Positions 57,901-64,000 of a stretch of DNA of 64,000 nucleotides are shown here, piece after piece; position 1 is the stretch's first letter, and each line of letters opens with the position of its first letter. Where the stretch lies: contig JAJAGP010001986.1 of NCBI GenBank assembly GCA_025084515.1, positions 1 to 64,000 on the forward strand. The letters are read 5' to 3'. Made by a program: the position numbers and the translations under genes. The stretch comes from Ancistrus triradiatus. Its lineage: Eukaryota; Chordata; Actinopteri; Siluriformes; Loricariidae. The notes under the pieces are model-generated. The model was not told where the DNA came from. It did no database searches and worked only from the letters and a program-made list of their open reading frames with translations.

Positions 57901-60900
57901 AACATATTGGAAAATTTTATAACTTGAATTTGTCACTCCATAAAACTATGCCACTGATCTCCATTCCAATCTTTGTGAGCTTTAGCATATCTTGGCATTT
58001 TCACCCTGTTTCCCTTCCAAAAAAAGTGGTTGCTCGGCTGCTACACTTTAAAAAAAATTACTGTATAAGGGTCATCTTGGCATCCTGATGAAGCTCCCAG
58101 ATGCTGCTATTGCTAAAGTGTATTTGGAGGTCACACAATTTTTTTTTTCTTCTTCAGTTTTTTTAATACTGCATACAAATTTCCTGTATTTTCTTGTAGT
58201 ACTCTAATGAGACAGAAAAATCATTATATGTGGTCGTTATACCATGGCTAAAACAATGGCAAATCTAATCTAATGATGCCCTAAGACTTTTACACACTGG
58301 TGTACAGACTACAAGACAGCAATGCAGTGGGTTTACTGATGCATGGCAAAAATGTCCACATGCACATGGCCTTAGACATGAAGTTTGATGCTAATCCATC
58401 TATCGTGGCAGACACATCATTATGGAGTGTTGCATTGTGTGCACTACATTTTCTGTGTTTTGTAAAACCACTAAGCACCAAAGTGAAACATGCAGTCAAT
58501 CTATCACGTTGACTGATCATATGAAACAGCAGATCTTACCAAAACCACATTGGCACTATACCAGTTCCACATTTAGAGTCAGTAATGCCACACTGGGACA
58601 CAAAGAGGAAGTGCACATTTTAGAGTGACACGCATGCACTGGCTAAAGCAAAGGGAACCTTAGCACTGATAATGCAGAGACAGAGACAGTGTAGAAAGGA
58701 ATTATTAAGGTCTGCTAATGAATTCTCGGATAAGATACAATCCCATGTACTTTTTGCAAAGGACTGGTTCAGCCAAAACATAATTATAACTATAAATGCA
58801 CATATAGATGCATTTTGTAGTTCTACTATTACAGACTGTAGTCCATCTGTTTCTCTACATACTTTGTTGGTCCCCTTTACTCTGTTCTCTAATGGTCAGG
58901 ACCCCCACATTACCCCCACGGATCAGGTACTGAGTGCAGGGGGGACACAGATCTGTACAAAGCTGAAATAACTATTTAATAATTGGCCGTATACCTATGT
59001 CCGAAGGACAACAAGGTAAGGTACACACTGTGGACAAACCAGGGCTAGGTTTGCAACATGGCCGATGAATGAATCATAATGACCTTCTGACAGGACTACC
59101 CCTGCGGTTTCACAGGGTTCACAGATTGTGTACAAATGGAGGAAATTCAAGGCCATTGTTACCCTGTTACTCTTAGCGGTCGACCAGCAAAGTTCACTCC
59201 AAAAGCAACGTGTAATAGTTGGTGAGGTCACAAAGGACCCCAGGGTAACTTCTAAGCAACTGAAGGCCTCTCTCACATTGGCTAATGTTAATGTTCATGA
59301 GTCCACCATCAGAAGAACACTGAACAACAATGGTGTTCATGGCAGAGTTACAAGGAGAAAGCCACTGCTCTCTAAAAAGAACATTGCTGCTCGTCTGCAG
59401 TTTGCTAAAGATCACGTGGACAAGCCAGAAGGCTATTGGAAGAATGTTTTGTGGACGGATGAGACCAGAATAGAACTTTTTGGTTTAAAAGAAAAGCGTT
59501 ATGTTTGGAGAAAGGAAAACACTGCATTCCAGCATAAGAACCTTATCCCATCTCTGTGAAACATGGTTGTGGTAGTATCATGGTTTGGGCCTGTTTTGCT
59601 GCATCTGGGCCAGAATAGCTTAATCATTGATAGAACAATGAATTCTGAATGATATCAGAGAATTCTAAAGGAAAATGTCAGGACATCTGTCCATGAACTG
59701 AATCTCAAGAGAAGGTGGGTCATGTAGCAAGACAACGACCCTAAGCACACAAGCCCTTCTACCAAAGAATGGTTAAAGGAAAATAAAGTTCATGTTTTGG
59801 AATGGCCAAGTCAAGGTCCTGACCTTAATCCAATGGAAATGTTGTGGAAGGACCTGAAGCGAGCAGCTAATGTGAGGAAACCCACCAACATCCCAGAGCT
59901 GAAGCTGTTCTGTACGGAGAAATGGGCTAAAATTCCTCCAAGCCGGTGTGCAGGACTGATCAACAGTTACAGGAAACATTTAGCTGCAGTTATTGCTACA
60001 CGGAGGGGCACACCAGATACTGAAAGCAACGGTGCATACCTGTATATATAATCATAATATACAGTACAAATCAGCTTGGCTGGAAGTGTAAAACAATTTT
60101 AAAAAGTCCTGAACAATATAGAATGGAAATATAGTAAAAGAATCAAGCATGACATGTTGTATGATGTCCCGACTTACGATGGCAATCCGATAATAAACAT
60201 GAATACCCATTCAGCAGAAACTGTAATTTTAATTTTGGATTTCATACTTTCCCGGACACTCAGATGAGGAAGTCGGCAGTGCGTGATGTAGGGAGTCCCA
60301 TGGCAGGACTGATGAGTGCTGGGAAATGTAGTGAGGAAAATCTGTAGTAGCAGTTGTGTTTTAAGGGTGTTTAATGTAGGCTACGCTATGTTATATACTG
60401 TATATATTAAACGCTTTGGTTTACGATAAATTCAATTTACAATGGACGTGTCAGAACATATCCCCATCATAAATCAGGGACTTCCTGCACTTTCAAGTAC
60501 ATGTGTTTTGTGTGTTGGTTACTTTCTTGCTTGATTCTTACTTGATTTTAGCCATGACCAGCACGTCGCTGAAGAGGAATAAGTGTCTCTCTCTGGACTT
60601 TAATCCGTCAGTGAGCAGGATTGTATCATCCAGGATCAGCTCAGAGTCTTCACTGCTCAGGCCGAGCACGAATGGACACTGATCCACTTCCAGGGTGTGC
60701 ACACATTCTTCCCTGCACAACAGAGCAACACAATAAGAGGCTGTGTAGGCTACGGCACACTCACACTCTTATATAGACTCTCTGAGCTTTTTATTAGGTA
60801 CACTTACGCAGTTATGCAATTATCTAATCAGCCAATGGTGTGGTAGCAGTGCAATGCATAAAATCATGCAGATTTTATCAACATCAAAAAGGAGAAAAAT

Positions 60901-62828
60901 GTGATCCCTGTGATTTTGACCATGGCATGAGTGTTGGTGCCAGACTGGCTGGCCTGAGTACAGAACCAGTCAAACGTTTGGACACACCTTGGACTCATTC
61001 AGTGTTTTTTATTTATTTTTTATTATTTTCTATGTTTAATATTAATATTGAAGACATCAAAACTATGAAGGGCTATGTATGGAATTATGTAGTAAACAAA
61101 AAAGTGTTAAATGAACTACAATGTTTTATACTTCAGATTTTTCAAAGTAGCCACCTTTTGCTTTGATGGCAACTTTGCACACTCATGGCATTCTCTCAAA
61201 TCAGCTTCCCAAGGTCATCACCTGGAAAGGGTTTCAGTTAACAGGTGGGCATTGTCAAGAGTTAACTTGAGAACTTTCATGCCTTCTTAATGTGTTTGCC
61301 ACCATCAGCTTTGTTGTGCAGAGGTATGGTAGAAACAGAATCTAAAGTATAGAAGTTATTCTGGTTTGTTTACCACTTTTTTCTTTACTACATGATTCCA
61401 TATGTGTTCCCTCATAGCTTTGAGATCTTCGATATTAATCTACAATGTAGAAAACATTAAAAAAAAAAAAAAAAACACTGGGGGAGAAGGCGTGTCCAAA
61501 CTTTTGACTAGTACTGCATTTCTCTAACAGCTGATCTCCTGGCATTTTCAGTCACAACAGTCTTTCAAGAAGATGACAGATGGAGTCAATGGAGAATGGC
61601 CAAGCTGGTTCGAGCTGACAGAAAGGCTACTGTAACTCAAGTTGAAAACTGTGGTGAGCAGAAAAGCATCATGACATGTCAAAGCTTGAGGCAAGTCAGA
61701 TACAACAGCAAAAGACAATATAAATGCAGTCTAAAGTCTTAGGCCACCATTAGATTAGATTTGTACTTTTAATAGTACTATTGTTTTAGCAATAGTATAA
61801 TGACCATAAATAATTATTTCTTAGTCTCTTTATGAGAATACAATAAAAAAAAATTGTATGCAATACTAATAAAACCTAAAAAAAAAAACAATCAGTAAAA
61901 ACAGCTTCTTTAGGCTACAGTAGCAAGCATTTAGTGAGACCTTCCCCTTCCCTATCACTTGAGCAATAGCAACATCTGGAAGCTTAATCAAGATGCCAAG
62001 TTGACCCTTCAACAGTCAAGAAGTTTGATGACGAATGGTGTTTTTTGGAAGGGTAGCAGCCAATAAACCAATTATCAGAAAGGGAACAGGGTGAAAAGGC
62101 TAAGATGTTCTAAAGCTCACAAAGATTGGAATGAAACTCAGTGGAAAAGAGTTATGGAGTGACAAATCCAAGTTTGAAAGGTTTGGGGCCAGTCATCAAC
62201 AATATGTTATACATGGTCATTACACCATTGCTAAAACAACAAACCTAATGGTGGCCTAAGACCTTTGCACAGTAATGTACATTATATGACTAAAAGTTAA
62301 TGAAAAACAAGCAACCAAACATTCAATATCTGATCAAAAACTATGGACATTAAAATGGAGTTGGCCCTCTTTGCAATGTAACAGCTTTTTTTTCAAGCTG
62401 TTTTTTATAACTTGGTTGACTTGTGTCCAGTCAGGACAACTAGTCACGATTAGTCAAGCCAGACCCCGATGTTGGTTGGTTAGTTTCAGAGTCATAATTC
62501 CAAGAAATTCCAATCATGGGCAGAATGGATTTATTATTGGATCAAGATCAGACCACATTTTATGAGTAATTCATGCAGAAATCCAGAAATCCAAATCTAA
62601 AATATGGTAAAATGATGTGAACACTTGCGTTTATACTTGTAAATGTTTGGCAGAAGATGTTGTCTAAGCAGCATCCAGAACACACAAGCAAAAAAACTGA
62701 ATGCAAACTCATAAACAGCCCATCATTAATCTGAATAATTTGTACCTGATGGGGGACCAGGGCATTCCCAGAGCCTTTCCAAACACACTTGGTGCTGATC
62801 GCCTTCTCTGGGCCAGACTGTGCAGCTT
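38858..62828 (-). CDS. tagap: PH-RhoGAP gene of the TAGAP/ARHGAP20 family (tagap-like), 13 exons, 5' end outside window
   Basis: GTPase-activating protein for Rho-family G proteins; human TAGAP acts in T cells. Exons complement(38858..39966, 40547..40655, 41436..41616, 42255..42364, 43281..43442, 44058..44194, 45385..45442, 45620..45676, 45855..45939, 46748..46789, 54583..54741, 60542..60712, 62746..62828) all join in phase and give about 820 residues. In order: LAQRRRSAPS; a PH domain (SRERHLFLFSDVLVMAKI, LEELWVC, SIVLAWP, SSEVKEHWLDTLH); a linker that matches the start of human TAGAP (MKVL..NKVLAGGGMEESVIE); the RhoGAP domain with arginine finger in TEGVFRKP and NLAICLAPTLL; and a Ser-rich tail with DSAYDSPDPD, RRCSEPAIF, PPSYEQAM and the end RRCSQPVFEE..YAKESYV. 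The tail and linker are TAGAP-like; the PH exons and RRRSAPS block are ARHGAP20-like. The first exon is missing. TAGAP versus ARHGAP20 orthology is inferred. Confidence 0.9.
40089..40512 (-). mobile_element. Short non-autonomous Tc1 derivative, copy 4, in a tagap intron
   Basis: Both ends are present (AGTACGGTGCAAAAGTCTTAGG and its inverse near 40500), with a shortened transposase remnant inside. It ends about 35 bases from the next tagap exon. Confidence 0.75.
40547..40655 (-). CDS. tagap: tagap exon 12: end of the RhoGAP domain
   Basis: Acceptor ATTTTAG, donor GTAAGG. VNSLTQFLIERCSDVFGEKI then an acidic EQDELEDNS. Matches FLIENCxxIFGE of TAGAP/ARHGAP20. Confidence 0.93.
40740..41400. other. 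tagap intron
   Basis: AT-rich; no repeat family or extra exon recognised. Confidence 0.4.
41436..41616 (-). CDS. tagap: tagap exon 11: RhoGAP core with NLAICLAPTLL
   Basis: 60 codons plus one base. LPEANGVLLQYLLCVLHHI then NKMEPKNLAICLAP; the Asn is the conserved RhoGAP position that contacts the G protein. The donor after VEK is GTTCGG, an unusual +3 to +6, but phase and family alignment support it. Confidence 0.92.
42255..42364 (-). CDS. tagap: tagap exon 10: RhoGAP domain
   Basis: TFLREIPGSLMVAKHYDEWI then EALQKEDVGERL. Compares with KDFLRSIPRKLLSSDLFEEW of human TAGAP. Acceptor CTGACAG, donor GTAAGT. Confidence 0.93.
42470..43215. repeat. Inverted pair of 'R' repeats in a tagap intron
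   Basis: 42480-42840 and 42950-43215 carry the R-repeat landmarks in opposite orientation (GTAGTTCTACAATTACAGACTGTAGTCC versus ACTACAGTCTGTCATTGTAGAACTAC). They are joined by the 'ATTTTTGGTTGGTGGATTTTTCTCAGTCC' centre. The unit could form a long hairpin in the pre-mRNA. Confidence 0.75.
43281..43442 (-). CDS. tagap: tagap exon 9: RhoGAP domain with arginine finger
   Basis: 54 codons, phase 0. EVLMLLWRKGPGTEGVFRKP holds the catalytic arginine finger; LDSGAEVDLNALPVTLLVGL follows. Human TAGAP: LKGPSTEGIFR, LNSGDAVDLERLPVHLLA. Confidence 0.95.
44058..44194 (-). CDS. tagap: tagap exon 8, frame conflict inside
   Basis: The end SALFGQPL..TIPKPIA and donor GTAAGT join exon 9 in phase and match SLFDQPL..LPRPI of TAGAP. 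The 5' half in this frame is not family-like; the neighbouring frame reads KKSMFPFRLKRSSTHTG, close to KVLSWPFLMRRL of TAGAP and WRGSSTH of ARHGAP20. The in-phase acceptor would be TAAG (44195), four bases inside a normal CAG. Confidence 0.7.
44219..44240. repeat. Short (CA)n run
   Basis: About ten CA units just upstream (on the gene strand) of the tagap exon 8 acceptor. Confidence 0.85.
44340..44680 (-). mobile_element. Decayed Tc1-like fragment
   Basis: The reverse of Tc1 strings: 'GGTTTAGGTCAGAGGACTGGGGTGGCCA' is the complement of WPPQSSDLNPI. Similar to 44950-45200. No frame survives. Confidence 0.55.
44686..44930. mobile_element. Short inverted-terminal-repeat element (Tigger-like ends)
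   Basis: Ends AGTGGAACTTTGGAATTCGA and TCGAATTCTGAGGTTCCACT are inverted. About 245 bases, non-coding; it sits between two Tc1 fragments in a tagap intron. Confidence 0.65.
44940..45200 (-). mobile_element. Decayed Tc1-like fragment
   Basis: Repeats the strings of 44440-44600 ('GTTCTTGTGGAGCTCA', 'TTTAGGTCAGAGGACTGGGATGGCCA') and ends near 'GCCAATACTTCTGGAGCC', a Tc1 end-like string. Confidence 0.5.
45385..45442 (-). CDS. tagap: tagap exon 7
   Basis: 19 codons plus one base: NLQGNGSVSALLCKPEQPI, acceptor TTCTGCAG, donor GTGAGT. Linker between PH and RhoGAP. Confidence 0.8.
45620..45676 (-). CDS. tagap: tagap exon 6
   Basis: 19 codons, phase 0: NKVLAGGGMEESVIELQVK. Aligns with SKTLNANNMETLIECQ near the start of human TAGAP. 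Acceptor CCTACAG, donor GTATGT. Confidence 0.85.
45855..45939 (-). CDS. tagap: tagap exon 5, with the possible start used by PH-less TAGAP
   Basis: 28 codons plus one base: KIIEARKRTGTSSTPPSVL then MKVLGTTTT. The internal Met lines up with the human TAGAP start MKLRSSHNA, while the upstream part continues the PH domain C-terminal helix. Confidence 0.85.
45945..46745. other. tagap intron
   Basis: AT-rich; (AAT)n-like run near 46080. Nothing else recognised. Confidence 0.4.
46748..46789 (-). CDS. tagap: tagap exon 4: end of the PH C-terminal helix
   Basis: 42 bases, 13 whole codons SSEVKEHWLDTLH. Matches SSPEQKDKWLSLLQ of ARHGAP20, including the invariant PH Trp. Acceptor CTGCAG, donor GTACGT; both phases fit the neighbours. 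Confidence 0.88.
47158..47200. repeat. (CTAT/CTAC)n tetranucleotide microsatellite
   Basis: Three CTAT-type and about nine CTAC-type units, abutting the end of a Tc1 element. Confidence 0.95.
47199..48604 (+). mobile_element. Tc1-like element (type B), near full length, decayed
   Basis: Left end CAGTGGTGCTTCAAG and right end CTTTCAAGCA(TCC) are present. It codes for MAKEISEDLRKRVVDAHQAG, YKTISKEFGLHQFTVRQIV and WRKFKTSYPPQEW, then loses the frame near 47740 through single-base insertions. Lower similarity continues to the tail. Inactive. In a large tagap intron. Confidence 0.85.
48660..49380 (+). mobile_element. Third lineage of Tc1-like element, decayed
   Basis: Plus strand reads HSAKEVAAFAGVSKHTVIWV (helix-turn-helix), later ESGFCLYVNDARRCVH with EAFSEDYVQAV and VML.GYF. 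This resembles transposases that have WSDESRFCL at the first Asp. The Asp is replaced here (PGESGF). Stop codons and missing parts; no clear ends. Confidence 0.65.
49985..51440 (-). mobile_element. Tc1-like element (type B), long copy without left terminus
   Basis: The minus-strand frame 50167-51051 codes for much of the transposase: helix-turn-helix (GKGYKTISKEF), ..VTSKQLKASLTLANVNVHES.., YVRRKENTAFQHKNL, SVKHGGGSIMVWACFAASG, then MQQDNDPKHTSRS (second Asp) and SLDLNPIEMLWKDLKRA (Glu). The region of the first Asp is frame-shifted. The outer terminal repeat is lost at the left, at a TATATA run; the right end near 51437 is present. Confidence 0.88.
51441..52875. other. tagap intron, nothing recognised
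   Basis: AT-rich; no exon or named repeat. Confidence 0.4.
52876..53357 (-). mobile_element. Short non-autonomous Tc1 derivative, copy 5
   Basis: Ends ACAGATTGTGCAAAAG and CTTTTGCACAATACTGT. On the minus strand the interior is the transposase remnant with the WK/FSD-like region and KKPLF-type residues. Confidence 0.8.
53540..54175 (-). mobile_element. LINE reverse transcriptase fragment
   Basis: On the minus strand, across frames: KLRYKSEIENRFRSKDLRAS, then GEILTMWQTSIIVPVAN-like (W..S.I.P..K) and RVTLTSLVMK, the block before the RT catalytic motif in fish non-LTR elements (RPVALTSLVMK), and a weakened SVDD block. 5' and 3' truncated; inactive. Confidence 0.65.
54583..54741 (-). CDS. tagap: tagap exon 3: PH domain middle strands
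   Basis: 52 whole codons: ASYRLKLRVNLEELWVCGFR, an acidic loop, then TSIVLAWPLSVCLLMF. Matches FKIKNKIKLTDMWTAS and SFVLGWPTVNFVATF of ARHGAP20. Acceptor GATCCAG (a CTACAG 17 bases in would also keep frame length close), donor GTGAGT. Confidence 0.85.
55100..56570 (+). mobile_element. Tc1-like element (type A), almost intact transposase, left terminus missing
   Basis: The inner inverted repeats AATCCAGGAAATCACATTGTAGGATTTTTAAA.. and its inverse at about 56410-56450 are both present. The outer right terminus runs to 'TTTGCCCCCTGTA' (56570); the left outer terminus is absent. Strong similarity to 27.5-28.6 kb and to the first bases of the window. Confidence 0.9.
55349..56376 (+). pseudogene. 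Tc1-like transposase (type A), one frameshift
   Basis: Two overlapping frames (55349-55744 and 55741-56376) give a near full-length Tc1 transposase of about 340 residues. The first has the paired-like DNA-binding domain (MAKTKELSKDTRKKIVDLHQ, VNKSTVGATVRKWKAY, NLPRSGAPC). The second has the DDE catalytic core: WSDETKIELFG (first Asp), VFQHDNDPKHTA (second Asp) and SPELSPIENL (Glu). All three catalytic positions are kept. One frameshift near 55740, and several replaced residues such as GGRNSMLWG for GGGSIMVWG, indicate that it is inactive. Confidence 0.9.
56575..57830. other. tagap intron
   Basis: No exon recognised; 57390-57690 is less AT-rich but without family resemblance. Confidence 0.4.
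57834..58307 (-). mobile_element. Short non-autonomous Tc1 derivative, copy 6
   Basis: Ends ACAGTACTGTGCAAAAATCTTAGGCC and CTAAGACTTTTACACACTGGTGT; the minus-strand transposase remnant inside is shortened. Confidence 0.8.
58795..58965. repeat. Interspersed 'R' repeat, partial copy
   Basis: 'TTTTGTAGTTCTACTATTACAGACTGTAGTCCATCTGTTTCTCTACATACTTTG', then 'CTCTGTTCTCTAATGGTCAGGACC' and 'GATCAGGTACTG'. Truncated. Confidence 0.7.
59117..60045 (+). mobile_element. Tc1-like element (type B), 5'-truncated
   Basis: It starts inside the transposase (QIVYKWRKF). One frame runs through VTKDPRVTSKQLKASLTLAN, RRTLNNNGVHGRVTRRKPLL, ARLQFAKDHVDKPEGYWKNV and LWTDETRIELFG (first Asp) to about 59560, then is frame-shifted. 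The C-terminal part from 59797 (EWPSQGPDLNPMEMLWKDLK, with Glu) ends near 60040 without a terminal repeat. Inactive. Confidence 0.85.
60542..60712 (-). CDS. tagap: tagap exon 2: PH domain N-terminal strands
   Basis: 56 whole codons after acceptor GTGCAG: CVHTLEVDQCPFVLGLSSED, LILDDTILLTDGLKSRERHL, FLFSDVLVMAKI; donor GTAAGA. Matches RTLLIDGRAELKRGLQRQERHLFLFNDLFVVAKI of ARHGAP20. Confidence 0.92.
60961..61516. mobile_element. Non-autonomous Tc1-type element with AGTCAAAAGTTTGGACAC ends
   Basis: Inverted ends CAGAACCAGTCAAACGTTTGGACACACC and the inverse of GGCGTGTCCAAACTTTTGACTAGTACTG, with a TA flank on the left. About 556 bases; the interior carries no recognisable transposase ('AAAGTAGCCACCTTTTGCTTTGATG'). 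Confidence 0.8.
61725..62281 (+). mobile_element. Short non-autonomous Tc1 derivative, copy 7, opposite orientation
   Basis: Ends AGTCTAAAGTCTTAGGCCACC and GGTGGCCTAAGACCTTTGCACAGTA. The transposase remnant reads on the plus strand here (GAACAGGGTGAAAAGGCTAAGATG.., then TATGGAGTGACAAATCCAAGTTTGAA = LWSDKSKFE), opposite to the other six copies. Confidence 0.8.
62285..62740. other. tagap intron, nothing recognised
   Basis: AT-rich; no exon or named repeat. Confidence 0.4.
62746..62828 (-). CDS. tagap: tagap exon 1 (first seen): RRRSAPS block
   Basis: 27 codons plus two bases: KLHSLAQRRRSAPSVFGKAL then GMPWSPI, acceptor TTTTAACAG, donor GTACAA. Matches MKTLAERRRSAPSLILDKAL of ARHGAP20, just before its PH domain. 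Its 5' neighbour lies beyond what I can identify. Confidence 0.88.
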
Positions 62829-63095
62829 CTGTTAAAATAAACGAATAAAACAATAATAAATGAATATCAGGTAAATCCACTTTTCTGAAGACTTTATTAC
62901 CATCTAATAAAGCTAAAATCACCACTGCAATTCAGCTGTTAACAGTGTTTACACTTACAGGTTAGATACTTTGTTCATGCATAAAGTTCTGCTTTTGATT
63001 TGGCTAATCTGTAATGTCAGTTACCACTGTGCAAGTTGCACATTTAAACTATCACACCCATTTCTCACAGTATGTTGAGTTGAGTAATCAGTTAA

Positions 63096-63685
63096 GCAGA
63101 GGTCACAAGAAACCCAATGTAACTTCTAAGCAACTAAAGTCCTCTCTCACATTGGCTATTGTTAATGTTGTACTAATGAGTAGACCATCGGGGCAGCACT
63201 GAACAACAAATGTGTGCATGGCAAAGTTGCAAAGAGAAAGCTATTGCTCTTAAAAAAGATCATATCTGCACATCTGCAGTTTGTTAAAGAGCAAATGGAC
63301 AAGCCAGAATGCTATTGGGTAAATAAAGTTTTGTAGATGGATGAGATTTTTGAATTTGAATCTTCAATCTTTTGGTATAAGTGACAAGCTTTGTGTTTGG
63401 AGAAAGGAATACACTGCATTCCAGCATAAGAATGATATCTCCTCTGTGAAACATGGTGGTGGTAGCATTTTGCTGTTTTGTTGCATCTGGGACAGGACAG
63501 CTTGCCATCATTGAGGAACAATGAATTATGAAAAATACCAGCATATTCTAAAAGAAAATGTCAGAACAATTTGAACTGAATCTGAACAGAATGCAGGTCA
63601 TGCAGCAAGTCAGTGGCCCACAAGCATTCTACCAAAAATTTGTTAAAGAAGAATAAAGTTACTGTTTGGAATGCGCTACCACAGA
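63096..63685 (+). mobile_element. Tc1-like element (type B), strongly decayed fragment
   Basis: Tracks type B from 'GTAACTTCTAAGCAACTAAAGTCCTCTCTCACATTGGC' through 'GAGAAAGGAATACACTGCATTCCAGCATAAG' to 'TGTTAAAGAAGAATAAAGTTACTGTTTGGAATG'. Older than the other copies, judging by divergence. Confidence 0.8.
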
Positions 63686-63689
63686 CCCA

Positions 63690-64000
63690 GCCACCTTGAG
63701 CCAGATGGAACTTCAGAAGGTGGAAACCACTGGCAAGGCAGAACTAGACAGACAGTACTGGCACTCAGAGACAAAAACCAAGAACTCCTGCCCAGTAGAA
63801 CAGAGTGAGACAAAAATTGGGAATTCCTGCCCAGTGGATCGCATAAGAGTGCAGTGCATAAAATCAAGGCCAGAATTTGGTGCCAACAGTCCAGATCCAT
63901 GAATCCATAGACCCAACCTACCCAACAGTCCAGGCTGGTGGAGGTGGTGAAATAGGGAATGTTTCCTTGAAACAGCATGGGCCTGATAAGACCAATCAAT
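63690..64000. other. Intergenic or intronic edge
   Basis: Contains a short imperfect direct repeat at about 63775-63840 ('GAACTCCTGCCCAGTAGA' / 'GAATTCCTGCCCAGTGGA'). No gene recognised. Confidence 0.45.

Overview
The window is animal nuclear DNA, almost certainly from a teleost fish. The genes are split by GT-AG introns. Most of the DNA is interspersed repeats typical of fish: several Tc1/mariner families, tRNA-headed SINEs with a 'CTCTGGATAAG..TCTGCTAAATG..TGTAAATG' tail, hAT-type short elements and an L2-like LINE. Gene identities rest on protein families recalled from memory; no database search was run.

Layout. (1) 1-4000: intergenic and repeats, starting inside the end of a Tc1 element. 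(2) 4112-5392 (+): the large last coding exon of a TMEM151 gene, best fit tmem151b. (3) 5400-15280: repeats and AT-rich DNA, including an L2-like LINE inserted into a Tc1 copy; the sequence here carries many extra single bases. (4) 15294-19522 (-): drc5/tcte1, a leucine-rich-repeat subunit of the axonemal dynein regulatory complex, with an RFX/X-box-like palindrome at its first ATG. (5) 24031-29279 (-): rnf8, the FHA/coiled-coil/RING ubiquitin ligase of DNA double-strand-break signalling. Its exons are recognisable, but several are broken by doubled bases and it is split by transposons. (6) 29501-38400: hAT, SINE, foldback and other repeats. (7) 38858-62828 (-): one large gene assembled from thirteen phase-compatible exons and continuing past the right edge. 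Its RhoGAP domain and tail match TAGAP, but it also has ARHGAP20-type upstream exons coding for a PH domain. (8) The rest is transposon-rich intron and flank.

The genes do not form a pathway. tmem151b and drc5 converge, as TMEM151B and TCTE1 do on human 6p21, and RNF8 is also on 6p21, so the left part looks like an old syntenic block. I found no clearly new molecular system. The best leads are the PH-bearing tagap gene, the X-box and in-frame UGA at drc5, a nested foldback palindrome at 31.2-31.9 kb, a family of Tc1 deletion derivatives that all keep the same transposase segment, and blocks of insertion-type sequence error that break rnf8.
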